Positions 19,565-28,595 of a stretch of DNA of 64,000 bases are shown here, one piece after another. The first letter of the stretch is position 1, and the number at the start of each line of letters is the position of its first letter. A model generated the notes under the pieces. The model was not told where the DNA came from, ran no database searches, and worked only from the letters and a program-made list of their open reading frames with translations. The DNA comes from Stenotrophomonas maltophilia (GTDB lineage: Bacteria > Pseudomonadota > Gammaproteobacteria > Xanthomonadales > Xanthomonadaceae): positions 3,286,001 to 3,350,000 of the forward strand of contig NZ_NERD01000002.1 in NCBI RefSeq assembly GCF_002799155.1, written 5' to 3'. A program made the position numbers and the translations under genes.

Positions 19565-19888
19565 TCAGGCCGTGGCCGCCGGACTGCGCCGGCTGCGTGC
19601 GGCGGTAGCCAGCCGGCGGCGTGCCTGTCCACCGGTACGCCGCGCCCGCCGCCGCCATGACAGGTGCGGCAGCGGAAAGCGCAGCAGCGCCCACCAGGCC
19701 GCGAACGGCATGCCCACCAGCCACATCGGCAGCCAGCCCAGCCACGCACTGCTGCCACGTGCCGCCGGCCAGACCAGTACCAGCGCCAGCCCGGCCAGGG
19801 CCAGCTGCCGCACGCCGCGGAGCAGGCGTGGGTCGGCGCATTCGATGACGCGTTCAGTTGCAGGACGACGGACGGAACGAGCGTTCAT
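19565..19888 (-). CDS. Small hypothetical membrane protein
   Basis: 107 aa from the ATG at 19888. Two hydrophobic segments (LALAGLALVLVWPAA and WLPMWLVGMPFAAWWALLRF) are followed by a very Arg-rich tail (RRRARRTGGQARRRLATAARSRRS), suggesting an inner-membrane protein with a basic cytoplasmic end. I do not recognise a family. It diverges from the lipocalin gene. Confidence 0.55.
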   Translation of the reverse strand: MNARSVRRPATERVIECADPRLLRGVRQLALAGLALVLVWPAARGSSAWLGWLPMWLVGMPFAAWWALLRFPLPHLSWRRRARRTGGQARRRLATAARSRRSPAATA

Positions 19889-20015
19889 GGGGCTTCTCCG
19901 GTAGACAATGCAACACAGCTTGGGCAAGCCCCTTCTCACAGGATGCGACACCATTGACGGATCGCGTGCACACAGTCGACCATGCGCGTGCAAGCCCACT
20001 GGAGCCCGCTCCCGC

Positions 20016-20618
20016 ATGACTTCGATCCGCCCGTTCTGCGCCGTGCTGCTGGCTCTGTCCCTGGCAGGTCCTGCCATGGCCGCCAGTGAGCCGCCGTCGC
20101 CCCGCGCCAGCGCCACCGACGCGGCCGACCCGGGGGCGCCGATCGACCTGAAGCGCTTCATGGGCACCTGGTATGTGATCGGCCGCGTGCCGAACTTCAT
20201 CGAACGCGGGCATGTCGCCAGCGTCAACGAGTACGAGCTGCGTGACGAGCACAAGGTCGGCATCACCTACCGCTACCGTGATGGCTTTGGTGAACCGCTG
20301 CAGGAAATACGCGCACGTGCCAGCGTCGATCCCGACAGCGGCAACCATGGCTGGCGAACCTGGTTCTATCGCGTCGTGCCGACCCACTCGCGGGTACTGG
20401 AAGTGGCCCCGGACTATTCATGGGCACTGATCGGTTATCCGGGCCGCGAGATGGCCTGGATCTTCGCGCGCAAGCCGGACATGGACAAAGCCCTGTACAA
20501 GGAGCTGGCCGAGCGCCTGCGCGACGAGTACGGCGTGAACACCGACAAGCTCAAGCGCGTACCGCAGCGTCCGGAACAGGTCGGCAAGCTGGGCTACGAA
20601 GTACCGAACGCGCGTTGA
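20016..20618 (+). CDS. Lipocalin family protein (Blc-like)
   Basis: 200 aa. A signal peptide (PFCAVLLALSLAGPAMAA) without a lipobox cysteine suggests a soluble periplasmic form, unlike the lipid-anchored E. coli Blc. The lipocalin signature is clear in FMGTWYVIGRVPNFIERG (GxW motif) and in SRVLEVAPDYSWALIGYPGR. The family binds lipids or other hydrophobic ligands. The start at 20016 is preceded by GGAG. Confidence 0.85.
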   Translation: MTSIRPFCAVLLALSLAGPAMAASEPPSPRASATDAADPGAPIDLKRFMGTWYVIGRVPNFIERGHVASVNEYELRDEHKVGITYRYRDGFGEPLQEIRARASVDPDSGNHGWRTWFYRVVPTHSRVLEVAPDYSWALIGYPGREMAWIFARKPDMDKALYKELAERLRDEYGVNTDKLKRVPQRPEQVGKLGYEVPNAR

Positions 20619-20658
20619 TCGGATCGCGGGTGCGGAGCCGGGTCCGAGCGCCCGGACT

Positions 20659-20958
20659 TCACGCCGCGCGTGGCTGCACCCGGCGTTCGATTTCGCTGCG
20701 CGTTGGCAATGTCTTGAGATCGTAGGCCGCCTGCATCGCGAGCCAGGACGCGGCATCCCCACCAAAATGCCGCGCCAGCCGCGCTGCAGTGTCCGCCGAA
20801 ATGCTGCGTTGGCCGTGCACGATGGCGTGCAGTCGCGTTGCGGGCACATCCAGGGCCTTCGCCAGCGCATTCACGCTCAGCGCCAGGGGCAGCAGGAACT
20901 CTTCGCGCAGGATCTCGCCAGGATGGATGGCGCGCATGCCGTTATGGGGACGCTTCAT
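20659..20958 (-). CDS. higA: HigA-family antitoxin (XRE)
   Basis: 99-aa HigA/VapI-type DNA-binding antitoxin. IHPGEILREEFLLPLALSVNALAKAL is the family's N-terminal signature and includes the first helices of the HTH; RLHAIVHGQRSISADTAARLARHFG completes it. It lies 11 bp after the toxin gene, the toxin-first order usual for higBA. It should neutralise HigB and repress the operon. The ATG at 20958 was chosen over a GTG three codons upstream. Confidence 0.9.
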   Translation of the reverse strand: MKRPHNGMRAIHPGEILREEFLLPLALSVNALAKALDVPATRLHAIVHGQRSISADTAARLARHFGGDAASWLAMQAAYDLKTLPTRSEIERRVQPRAA

Positions 20959-20969
20959 GGCGGACACCT

Positions 20970-21248
20970 CTAGTGATAGTCAACAATTTCCACGGCATCG
21001 GCGCCGCGGTCGGTCCAGGAAAAGCAGAGCCGCCATTGATCGTTGATGCGAAGGCTGTACTGGCCTCTTCGATCGCCTGAAAGCGCCTCGAGGCGGTTCC
21101 CGGGCGGGCTGCGGAGGAAGGCCAACGTCTGTGCCGAGTCGAGCAGTTGCAGTTTGCGTTCCGCCACTCGCCGGATCTGGCGCCAGGCGCGTGGGCAGGT
21201 TCCTTCAAACAGGGCGCGGGTCTGCTTGCAGCGGAATGAACGGATCAT
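20970..21248 (-). CDS. higB: HigB-family mRNA interferase toxin (RelE superfamily)
   Basis: 92 aa from the ATG at 21248 (MIRSFRCKQTRALFEG), the standard HigB beginning. The features NRLEALSGDRRGQYSLRINDQWRLCFSW match the ribosome-dependent RelE/HigB fold, including the basic and aromatic residues of the active-site strands. It cuts mRNA on the ribosome when free of HigA. The reading frame is intact, so the pair is potentially active. Confidence 0.9.
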   Translation of the reverse strand: MIRSFRCKQTRALFEGTCPRAWRQIRRVAERKLQLLDSAQTLAFLRSPPGNRLEALSGDRRGQYSLRINDQWRLCFSWTDRGADAVEIVDYH

Positions 21249-21276
21249 TCCGCAAAACGTATTACGTTGAGCGGAA
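21248..21276. promoter_or_regulatory. Candidate higBA operator
   Basis: An inverted repeat, TTCCGCAAAACGT-ATT-ACGTTGAGCGGAA, with 11 of 13 arm positions complementary. It begins at the first base of the higB start codon. Its place and symmetry suit autoregulation by HigA dimers. Confidence 0.6.
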
Positions 21277-21401
21277 CATACCAAGGAACGCGTTGTGCTG
21301 CCAGTCCCAGTCTGACGATATCGATTCCTGATGGGCGTGGCCGCTTCCAGAGCCTGGCGCTATGACAGGCACACTGCCGACACTCTGCAGGCTGCCGGCT
21401 T

Positions 21402-21451
21402 GCCGGCCAGCGGCCGGCACTACCCGAACGAGATGCCGGGCGCCGCCCGGC
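21402..21451. repeat. Two SMAG/REP-type hairpins downstream of metI
   Basis: GCCGGCC-AGC-GGCCGGC plus ACTAC (21402-21423) is followed by a second stem GCCGGGC-GCC-GCCCGGC (21435-21451), just beyond the metI stop codon. They separate metI from higBA and stand where metQ might be expected. Confidence 0.75.
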
Positions 21452-21457
21452 GCTCTG

Positions 21458-22147
21458 TTATCTGCGGCTGTAATGCGCGACCAGGCGGTCGCCGAGCATC
21501 TGCAGCAGCTGCACCAGGACCAGCAGCAGGACCACGGTGACCAGGGCCACGTCGGTGTGCGAACGCTGGTAGCCATCGCGGAACGCCAGGTCACCAAGGC
21601 CACCGGAACCGATCGCACCGCCCATCGCAGTGAAGCCGATCAGGGCCACGGTGGTGACGGTCGCACCGGCAATCAGGCCCGGACGTGCCTCCGGCAGCAG
21701 CACCCGGGTGACCAGCTGCCAGGTGGTGGCGCCCATCGCCTGGGTCGCCTCGATCACGCCACGATCCACTTCGCGCAGCGCGGTCTCGACAAGGCGCGCG
21801 TAGAACGGCGCCGCGCCGATCACCAGCGGCACGATTGCACCGCGCACGCCCAGCGACGTTCCCATCAGGAACAGCGTGACCGGGATCAGCACGATCATCA
21901 GGATGATGAAGGGCACCGAGCGCAGCAGGTTCACCACCAACGCCAGCACACCGTAGGCAAACGGACGGCGCTTCATCTGCGGCGCGCCGAACAGGTACAG
22001 CAGCACGCCCAGCGGCAGGCCGATGGCCAAGGTCAGCGGCAACGAACCGAGCAGCATCAGCAGGGTGTCGATGGTGGCCTGGCCGATGTCGGCCCACTTG
22101 CCCGCATCCAGGTGGCGGAAGAAACCGCCGGCAGTGGCGATGATCAT
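21458..22147 (-). CDS. metI: MetI, D/L-methionine ABC transporter permease
   Basis: 229-aa inner-membrane permease with five hydrophobic segments. The ATPase-contacting loop is [26 protein letters not shown], and [23 protein letters not shown] is the MetI C-terminal signature. It works as a dimer with MetN. Its start overlaps the metN stop codon in ATGA. No gene for the substrate-binding lipoprotein MetQ follows; the next genes are higBA. Confidence 0.93.
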   Translation of the reverse strand: MIIATAGGFFRHLDAGKWADIGQATIDTLLMLLGSLPLTLAIGLPLGVLLYLFGAPQMKRRPFAYGVLALVVNLLRSVPFIILMIVLIPVTLFLMGTSLGVRGAIVPLVIGAAPFYARLVETALREVDRGVIEATQAMGATTWQLVTRVLLPEARPGLIAGATVTTVALIGFTAMGGAIGSGGLGDLAFRDGYQRSHTDVALVTVVLLLVLVQLLQMLGDRLVAHYSRR

Positions 22148-23151
22148 CGACGCAGCTCCTCAACGTGCACGCCGGCAGCCACGAAGGCGGCCTGCGCGGC
22201 GGACTGGTCACCGCCCACCAGGGCGACCACCAGCTGGCCATAGGGGGTGTCCTTGATCCGGTCGATACGGCCGGACAGGATGTTGTAGTCGACCCCGGTC
22301 TGGCGCGCGACGCTGCCGAGCAGGGGTTCGTAGGTGTCGCCACCGAGGAAGGTCAGGCGCACGATGCGACCGCCCACCACGTCGAAATCGCGGTGCAATG
22401 CCCCTTCATCCACGTGCTCCGATTCGCTGACGAAACGGCGCGTGGTCGGGTGCTGCGGATGCAGGAACACCCGGGTAACCGGTCCGGTCTCGACCATCTG
22501 GCCGGCATCGAGCACAGCAACGCGATCGCAGACACGGCGGATCACATCCATCTCGTGGGTGATCAACACGATGGTCAGGCCCAGCTCGCGGTTGATCTTC
22601 GACAGCAGCGACAGCACCGAGGCCGTGGTCTGCGGGTCGAGCGCACTGGTGGCTTCGTCACACAGCAGGATCTGCGGTCGAGTCGCCAGCGCACGGGCGA
22701 TGCCGACGCGCTGCTTCTGGCCACCGGACAGCTGCGCCGGATACTTCTGCGCATGCGCTTCCAGGCCCACGGTCTGCAGCAGCTCGGCCACGCGCGCGTC
22801 GATCTCCGCCTTCGGCGTGCCGGCCAGCTCCAGCGGGAAGGCGACATTGCCAGCCACTGTGCGCGACGACAGCAGGTTGAAGTGCTGGAAGATCATGCCG
22901 ATGCGCCTGCGCAGCGCGCGCAGGCCATCCGCGTCCAGCGCGGTGACATCCTCACCGCCGATCAGCAGCCGCCCGCCACTGGGTTCTTCCAGGCGGTTGA
23001 TCATGCGGATCAGGGTCGACTTGCCGGCGCCGGAATGGCCGATGATGCCGAATACCTCCCCGGCCTCGATGGTCAGGTCCAGCGGTTGCAGCGCGCTGAC
23101 TTCGCGGCCGGCAACGGCATAGGATTTGTGCAGGCGCTGGAACTCGATCAC
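22144..23151 (-). CDS. metN: MetN, methionine ABC transporter ATP-binding protein
   Basis: 335 aa. Walker [11 protein letters not shown]-loop [10 protein letters not shown], signature LSGGQKQRV, Walker [13 protein letters not shown] and the H-loop ITHEMD are all intact. The C-terminal ~90 residues ([21 protein letters not shown] to the end) form the NIL domain, which binds methionine and inhibits transport when the cell is replete. An AT-rich patch at 23237-23256, about 85 bp upstream of the start, is the most likely control region. Confidence 0.94.
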   Translation of the reverse strand: MIEFQRLHKSYAVAGREVSALQPLDLTIEAGEVFGIIGHSGAGKSTLIRMINRLEEPSGGRLLIGGEDVTALDADGLRALRRRIGMIFQHFNLLSSRTVAGNVAFPLELAGTPKAEIDARVAELLQTVGLEAHAQKYPAQLSGGQKQRVGIARALATRPQILLCDEATSALDPQTTASVLSLLSKINRELGLTIVLITHEMDVIRRVCDRVAVLDAGQMVETGPVTRVFLHPQHPTTRRFVSESEHVDEGALHRDFDVVGGRIVRLTFLGGDTYEPLLGSVARQTGVDYNILSGRIDRIKDTPYGQLVVALVGGDQSAAQAAFVAAGVHVEELRR

Positions 23152-23236
23152 GGGCGTGGCTCACCGGCTGGGTGACGGAAGGGGGCGTGCAGCCTACCAG
23201 CGCGGGCGGTCGCGCGCCCGCGCCATGGGCCAGAAT

Positions 23237-23256
23237 GTTATTCCTTTTGGTTCTAA
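23237..23256. promoter_or_regulatory. AT-rich candidate control region upstream of metNI
   Basis: Within a GC-rich gap, GTTATTCCTTTTGGTTCTAA (plus strand) is a 20-bp AT-rich island. It could be the metNI promoter or a sulfur-responsive regulator site; no consensus promoter is obvious, so the assignment is weak. Confidence 0.3.
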
Positions 23257-23297
23257 GGCGCCGTCCCCGGTCATGACGGCTGCTGGTCGGCCACTGA

Positions 23298-24194
23298 TCA
23301 CGGATGATCCAGCGGCTTCGGCGGCTGCACCCGGTTCAGGCGCTCGCGATGCAGCAGGTACAGGCCCGAGGCGACGATGATCGCCGCGCCCACCCAGGTA
23401 TAGCCATCGGGCAGCTGCCCCCAGAAGGCCAGATCCCAGCCGATCACCCAGACCAGTCCGCTGTACTCCAGGGGCGCGATCATCGACGCCTCGCCCAGCT
23501 GGAACGCCCTGGTCAGCGCGATCTGGCCCAGCGCCCCGGCCAGGCCCATGCCGGCGATCAGCGGCGCATGCGCCAGCTGTAGCGGTACCCAGCCGGGAAT
23601 CGACAGCAGGCCGGCGCCGATGGCCATGATCACCAGGAACCAGACCACCATCGACTGCGAGGAATCGGTCCGGGTCAGCAGGCTGACCGTGATCGCCGCC
23701 ACGGCATAGGCAGTGGCCGCGGCCAGCACCATCAACCCGGGCACCGAAATGAAACCGTCCACACCCGGCCGCAGCACCACCAGCACGCCGACCAGGCCGA
23801 TGCCGATGGCGACCCAGCGCCGCGGCCCGACCCGCTCACCCAGCAGCGGCACCGACAGCGCAGCGATCAGCAGCGGGGCGACGAAATAGATGGTATAGGC
23901 GGTGGACAGCGGCAGGTCGCGCAGGGCGAACACGAAACAGCCGATCATCGCCATGCCCAGCGCGCCACGCAGCAGGTGCAGGCCCCAGCGGCGCGGCACC
24001 AGCGAACGCGGCCCGGCGCTGGCCAGCACCCAGACCAGCACGAACGGCAACGAGGCAGCGCCGCGCAGGAAGGTCACTTCCAACGTTGGATAGCTGGCCG
24101 ACAGCTGCTTCATGCCAGCGTCCATCAGCGAGAAGCAGGCGACCGCAGCGACCATCCAGGCCACCGCACGCGAGGGGGAGCGTTGCACGTTCAT
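23298..24194 (-). CDS. DMT-superfamily EamA transporter
   Basis: 298 aa with ten hydrophobic segments in two EamA repeats, for example AVAWMVAAVACFSLMDAGMK, the LRGAASLPFVLVWVLA region, YTIYFVAPLLIAALSVPLLGER in the first repeat and MIAPLEYSGLVWVIGWDLAFW in the second. Family members export amino acids, purines or other metabolites; the substrate here is unknown. A plausible link to the divergent yajQ gene is not evident. Confidence 0.85.
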   Translation of the reverse strand: MNVQRSPSRAVAWMVAAVACFSLMDAGMKQLSASYPTLEVTFLRGAASLPFVLVWVLASAGPRSLVPRRWGLHLLRGALGMAMIGCFVFALRDLPLSTAYTIYFVAPLLIAALSVPLLGERVGPRRWVAIGIGLVGVLVVLRPGVDGFISVPGLMVLAAATAYAVAAITVSLLTRTDSSQSMVVWFLVIMAIGAGLLSIPGWVPLQLAHAPLIAGMGLAGALGQIALTRAFQLGEASMIAPLEYSGLVWVIGWDLAFWGQLPDGYTWVGAAIIVASGLYLLHRERLNRVQPPKPLDHP

Positions 24195-24222
24195 GACCCA
24201 TTATCGCCGACCGCACCGGATT

Positions 24223-24311
24223 GTAGAGTCGAGATTGCTCAACGGGCGGACCTGTAGAGTCGAGCCAGGACCGACGCCTCTTCACAGGACAGCCGAGCAT
24301 GGCTCGGCTAC
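24223..24311. repeat. Cluster of SMAG/REP elements upstream of yajQ
   Basis: Two GTAGAGTCGAG half-elements (24223 and 24254) and one hairpin AGCCGAG-CATGG-CTCGGCT ending in AC (24291-24311) lie between the divergent eamA and yajQ genes. The spacing suggests degraded dimers. Confidence 0.7.
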
Positions 24312-24375
24312 AGAAAGCAGGCATGCAGGCCGGCACGATAGAATGGCCACCACTGAATCCTGCGGAGCATCGCCC

Positions 24376-24858
24376 ATGCCTTCCTTCGACGTCGTGTCCG
24401 AAGTCGACACCCACGAGCTGACCAACGCCATCGACCAGGCCAACCGCGAATTGAGCACCCGCTTCGACTTCAAGGGCGTGGACGCCAAGTTCGAGCGCGA
24501 TGGCGATGTCATCAACCAGACCGCACCAACCGAGTTCCAGCTCAAGCAGATGAACGACATCCTGCGCGCACGCCTGGCCGCACGCGGCATCGACGTGCTC
24601 AGCCTGGAGTTCGGCGACATCGAGACCAACCTGGCCCAGGCCCGGCAGAAGATCACCGTCAAGCAGGGGATCGAGCAGAAGATCGCCAAGAAGATCGCCG
24701 CGGCGCTGAAGGAGGCCAAGCTGAAGGTGGAAAGCCAGATCAACGGCGACAAGCTGCGCGTGCAGGGCAAGAAGCGCGACGACCTGCAGGACGCCATCGC
24801 CGTGCTCAAGGCCGGCAAGTTCGAGCTGCCGCTGCAGTTCAACAACTTCCGCGACTGA
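24376..24858 (+). CDS. yajQ: YajQ-family nucleotide-binding protein
   Basis: 160 aa. MPSFDVVSEVDTHELTNAID and STRFDFKGVDAKFE are the family's N-terminal signatures, and DLQDAIAVLKAGKFELPLQF its C-terminus. The fold has two ferredoxin-like domains. A Xanthomonas campestris homologue binds cyclic di-GMP and affects virulence through a transcription factor; that role is plausible here but not shown. The ATG at 24376 follows a SMAG cluster by 65 bp. Confidence 0.93.
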   Translation: MPSFDVVSEVDTHELTNAIDQANRELSTRFDFKGVDAKFERDGDVINQTAPTEFQLKQMNDILRARLAARGIDVLSLEFGDIETNLAQARQKITVKQGIEQKIAKKIAAALKEAKLKVESQINGDKLRVQGKKRDDLQDAIAVLKAGKFELPLQFNNFRD

Positions 24859-24860
24859 GG

Positions 24861-24887
24861 CATCCGCCGGGCACGCCCCGGCGCTGC
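24861..24887. repeat. Degenerate SMAG/REP hairpin after yajQ
   Basis: CGCCGGG/CCCGGCG arms in inverted orientation begin two bases after the yajQ stop codon; the terminal GTAG complement has decayed to CTGCC. Confidence 0.6.
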
Positions 24888-24959
24888 CAGCGGCAGGTAC
24901 GACGGCGCGTTGCTGGCGAGGCGCCTACAATGGCGGCCCCGCCAGCCGACGTGCCCGCC

Positions 24960-25526
24960 ATGACCGATGCCCACCTGCCCACTGATGACCCGATCGCCGC
25001 CACCCGCCTGTGGCTGGAGCGCATCGTCATCGGCCTGAACCTGTGCCCGTTCGCCAAGGCGGTGTATGTGAAGGACCAGGTACGCATCGTGCTCAGCGAT
25101 GCGACCACGCCGGAAGCGTTGGTTGAGCAGCTGGCCGAGGAACTGGTGCTGCTGCGCGATACGCCGGCCGAACAGATCGATACCACGCTGATCGTGCATC
25201 CGCAGGTGCTGACCGAGTTCCTCGACTACAACGACTTCCTCGACAACGCCGACGCGGCGATCGAGGCGCTGGACCTGCAGGGCATCCTGCAGGTGGCCAG
25301 CTTCCACCCGGACTACCAGTTCGATGGCGTGGCCGCGGACGACGCCAGCAACTACACCAATCGCGCGCCCTTCCCCACCCTGCACCTGCTGCGCGAAGAC
25401 AGCGTGGCGCGCGCGGTGGATGTCTATCCGGACCCTGACGTGATCGTCGAGCGCAACATCCAGACCCTGGACCGCATCGGCGTGGACGGCTGGCATCGCC
25501 GCCTGCGTGGCGAAGACCTGACGTGA
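24960..25526 (+). CDS. DUF1415-family protein
   Basis: 188 aa, cytoplasmic. The conserved block WLERIVIGLNLCPFAKAVYVKDQVRIVLSD and the later LQVASFHPDYQFDGVAADDASNYTNRAPFPTLHLLRE (read as separate parts) mark this uncharacterised family. The invariant cysteine and histidine hint at an enzyme or metal site, but no activity is known. The ATG at 24960 was preferred to one ten codons upstream. Its TGA overlaps the GTG start of the SDR gene. Confidence 0.8.
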   Translation: MTDAHLPTDDPIAATRLWLERIVIGLNLCPFAKAVYVKDQVRIVLSDATTPEALVEQLAEELVLLRDTPAEQIDTTLIVHPQVLTEFLDYNDFLDNADAAIEALDLQGILQVASFHPDYQFDGVAADDASNYTNRAPFPTLHLLREDSVARAVDVYPDPDVIVERNIQTLDRIGVDGWHRRLRGEDLT

Positions 25527-26326
25527 GCACGGTGCCGCCGATTGCCGCATGGCCGGCCGCGCCGCTGTCGGGCAAGGTGGTGCTGGTCACCGGCGGTGCC
25601 AACGGCATCGGCCGCGGTATTGCCCAGGCCGTGCTCGGTGCCGGTGGACGCGTGCTGATCGGCGACCTGGACGTGGAGGCCGGCGAGGCATGTCTGGCGG
25701 AATGGCAGCGCGGTGAGGATGCCGCATTCCAGCGCCTGGATATCACCGACGAAGCCAGCGTGCGCGATTTCATCGCCATGGCCCTGCAGCGTTTCGGCCG
25801 CATCGACGGGCTGGCCAACAACGCGGGCATCGCCGGCCCGCATGGCACGCTGCTGCAGGACATGGACTGGGACGAGTGGCAGCGCCGCCTGTCCTCGCTG
25901 CATGGTGCGTTCCTGTGCAGCAAGCACGCACTACCGGCGCTGGCGGCCAGTGCCGCTGGTGCGATCATCAACATCGCCTCCACCCGCGCCTGGCAATCCG
26001 AAGCGCACAGCGAGGCCTATGCTGCGGCCAAGGGTGGGCTGGTGGCCTTCACCCATGCACTGGCGATCAGTGCCGGCCCGGCGGTGCGGGTCAACAGCAT
26101 CAGTCCGGGCTGGATCGGCACCACCACCTGGCAGGCCTCCTCGCGACGGCACGCGCCGGAGTACTCGGCCATCGACCATGCGCAACACCCGGTCGGCCGT
26201 GTCGGCCGCCCCGAGGACATCGGCGCGCTGGCGGTGTACCTGCTGTCGTCGCTGTCCGGTTTCAGCACTGGCCAGGATTTCATCGTCGACGGCGGCATGA
26301 CCCGGAAGATGATCTACGCCGAATAG
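25523..26326 (+). CDS. Short-chain dehydrogenase/reductase (SDR)
   Basis: 267 aa. The classical SDR motifs are present: TGGANGIGRG for the cofactor, LDITDEASV, NNAGIAGP, the catalytic serine in NIASTRAW and YAAAKGG with catalytic Tyr and Lys. The tail SGFSTGQDFIVDGGMTRKM is typical. Asp in IGDLDVE after strand 2 favours NAD(H). Substrate unknown. The GTG start overlaps the DUF1415 stop codon (GTGA), so the two are probably translated together. The gene ends directly at a 66-bp palindrome. Confidence 0.88.
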   Translation: MSTVPPIAAWPAAPLSGKVVLVTGGANGIGRGIAQAVLGAGGRVLIGDLDVEAGEACLAEWQRGEDAAFQRLDITDEASVRDFIAMALQRFGRIDGLANNAGIAGPHGTLLQDMDWDEWQRRLSSLHGAFLCSKHALPALAASAAGAIINIASTRAWQSEAHSEAYAAAKGGLVAFTHALAISAGPAVRVNSISPGWIGTTTWQASSRRHAPEYSAIDHAQHPVGRVGRPEDIGALAVYLLSSLSGFSTGQDFIVDGGMTRKMIYAE

Positions 26327-26392
26327 AAAAAGGGGACGGAGGGGATTAAGTCGTTTGTGCACAAACGACTTAATCCCCTCCGTCCCCTTTTT
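26327..26392. repeat. 66-bp perfect palindrome acting as bidirectional terminator
   Basis: Two 33-bp arms (26327-26359 and 26360-26392) are exact complements with no spacer; the outer part is AAAAAGGGGACGGAGGGG. It fills the gap between the convergent SDR and prlC genes, starting one base after the SDR stop codon, and its A/T ends give T-runs in both directions. A related, diverged copy lies at 30815-30892. Confidence 0.9.
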
Positions 26393-26399
26393 TTTGCGC

Positions 26400-28430
26400 T
26401 TACGCCATGCCCGAATGGCGCAGCAGCGCGTCGATCTGCGGTGCGCGGCCGCGGAAGGCCTTGAAGTTCTCCGCCGCCGGGCGGCTGCCACCGCGCGACA
26501 GGATTTCATCGCGGAAGCGTGCACCGGTTTCAGCCAGTGCCTGCGGCGCTTCCTCGAACGCAGCATAGGCATCGGCACTGAGCACTTCGGCCCACTTGTA
26601 GCTGTAGTAACCCGCAGCGTAACCACCGGCGAAGATGTGGCTGAACTGGTGCGGGAAGCGGTTCCAGGCCGGCGGGTGGTTCACCGCCACTTCCGCGCGC
26701 ACGCGGTCGAGCAGCGCCAGCACGCTGTCCTGCGCCGGTTCGAACTGGCTGTGCAGCAGCATGTCGAACAGGCCGAACTCCAGCTGGCGCACCGTGGCCA
26801 TGCCGCTATGGAAATTGCGCGCGGCCAGCATGCGCTCGTACAGCGCGCGCGGCAGCGGCTCGCCACTGTCCACGTGCGCGGTCATGCCCTGCAGGTGGTC
26901 CCATTCCCAGCAGAAGTTCTCCATGAACTGGCTGGGCAGCTCCACCGCGTCCCATTCCACGCCGTTGATGCCGGCCACGCCCAGCTCGCCGATGCGGGTC
27001 AACAGCTGGTGCAGGCCGTGGCCCATCTCGTGGAACAGAGTGGTCACTTCGTTGTGGCTGAAAGTCGCCGGCTTGCCGTTGGCACCACGGCCGAAGTTGC
27101 ACACCAGGTAGACCAGCGGGGTCTGCACGCTGCCGTCGCTACGCACGCGACGGTTGCGGCAATCGTCCATCCACGCACCGCCGCGCTTGCCCTCGCGTGC
27201 GTACAGGTCCAGGTAGAACTGGCCGACCAGCGCGCCCTGCGCATCGACCAGCCGGAAGAAGCGCACGTCTTCATGCCAGACCGGCGCACTGTCTTCCTGC
27301 ACGCGCAGGCCGTACAGCTGCTCGATCACCGAGAACAGGCCGCCCAGCACCTTCGGTTCGCTGAAGTACTGCTTCACCTCCTGCTCGGAATAGCTGTAGC
27401 GCGCCTGCTTCAGGCGGTCGGCGGCGAATGCCAGGTCCCAGGCCTGCAGTGTCTCGATGCCCAACTGTTCGCGCGCGAACTGCTCCAGCTCGGCACGATC
27501 CTTGGCGGCAAACGGCTTGGCGCGCGAGGCCAGGTCGCGCAGGAAACCCAGCACTTCGGCCGGGTCCTGCGCCATCTTGGTCGCCACCGAATAATCGCCG
27601 TACGAAGCGAAGCCGAGCAGCGTTGCCAGTTCCGCGCGCAAGGCGAGGATGCGGTCGATGTTGCCGCTGTTGTCCAGCGCGTCATCGCCGAATTCGGAGG
27701 CTCGCTGCGCGCTGGCGCGGTACAGGATCTCGCGCAGGTCGCGGTCTTCGGCCCAGGTCTGCACCGGCAGGTAGCACGGCATCTGCAGGGTCAGCTTCCA
27801 ACCGGTCTGGCCGTCCTTCTGTGCTGCGGCGTGCGCGGCGGCCTTCACGTCTTCCGGCACGCCCTTCAGTCGCGCTTCGTCCTCGATGATCAGCGACCAG
27901 GCATCGGTAGCGTCGAGCACGTTCTGCGAGAACTTCGCCGACAGCGCCGACAGTTCTTCCTTGATCGCAGCAAAGCGCTGCTGCGCCTCGGGCGCCAGCT
28001 CGGCACCGCCCAGGCGGAAATCACGCAGCGTGTTGTCCAGTACCTTGCGCTGGGCCTCGTCGAAATCCGCAGCCTCGGGGCTTGCGGCCAGTGCCTGGTA
28101 CTGGCGGTACAGCGCCAGGTTCTGGCCCAGCGCACTGGCGAAGCGGGTCACCCGCGGCAGGTTGCTGTTGTAGGCCTCGCGCAGCTCCGGGGTGTTGACC
28201 ACGGCCTGCAGGTGGCCGACCAGGCCCCAGGCGCGCCACAGGCGCTCGGTGGCATCGTCCAGCGGGGCGACGAAGGTCTCCCAGCGCACCGACTGCACCT
28301 GCTCGGCCTTGCTGACGGCGGCTTCGGCCTCGGCCAGCAGCACATCCAGCGCCGGTGCGACATGCTCGGGGCGGATCGCCTCGAAGCGCGGCAGGCCGGA
28401 AAAATCGAGCAGGGGGTTGGCAACGGTCAC
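26400..28430 (-). CDS. prlC: Oligopeptidase A (M3 zinc metallopeptidase)
   Basis: 676-aa thimet-like M3 oligopeptidase of the cytoplasm that degrades peptides, including cleaved signal peptides. The zinc site is LFHEMGHGLHQLL (HExxH), with the third ligand in the following GINGVEWDAVELPSQFMENF. The start is a GTG at 28430 (VTVANPLLDFSGLPRFEAI, the usual prlC N-terminus), preceded by GGAG eight bases upstream; longer in-frame extensions carry no conserved sequence. The length is normal. Confidence 0.93.
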   Translation of the reverse strand: MTVANPLLDFSGLPRFEAIRPEHVAPALDVLLAEAEAAVSKAEQVQSVRWETFVAPLDDATERLWRAWGLVGHLQAVVNTPELREAYNSNLPRVTRFASALGQNLALYRQYQALAASPEAADFDEAQRKVLDNTLRDFRLGGAELAPEAQQRFAAIKEELSALSAKFSQNVLDATDAWSLIIEDEARLKGVPEDVKAAAHAAAQKDGQTGWKLTLQMPCYLPVQTWAEDRDLREILYRASAQRASEFGDDALDNSGNIDRILALRAELATLLGFASYGDYSVATKMAQDPAEVLGFLRDLASRAKPFAAKDRAELEQFAREQLGIETLQAWDLAFAADRLKQARYSYSEQEVKQYFSEPKVLGGLFSVIEQLYGLRVQEDSAPVWHEDVRFFRLVDAQGALVGQFYLDLYAREGKRGGAWMDDCRNRRVRSDGSVQTPLVYLVCNFGRGANGKPATFSHNEVTTLFHEMGHGLHQLLTRIGELGVAGINGVEWDAVELPSQFMENFCWEWDHLQGMTAHVDSGEPLPRALYERMLAARNFHSGMATVRQLEFGLFDMLLHSQFEPAQDSVLALLDRVRAEVAVNHPPAWNRFPHQFSHIFAGGYAAGYYSYKWAEVLSADAYAAFEEAPQALAETGARFRDEILSRGGSRPAAENFKAFRGRAPQIDALLRHSGMA

Positions 28431-28595
28431 GGCAGATCTCCAGGGAACGGGCCCGGCAGGCGGGCAGCCCTGTAGATATGGCGCTGGCAGGCGTGACTGA
28501 CAAGGGGGCACGGCATTCACATCGGCCTTACGGTCGCGCACCGAAGCTCTGGCTGCGGGGGAGTCCGCAGCAGCAGGTACCGAACGAGGCCCCAC

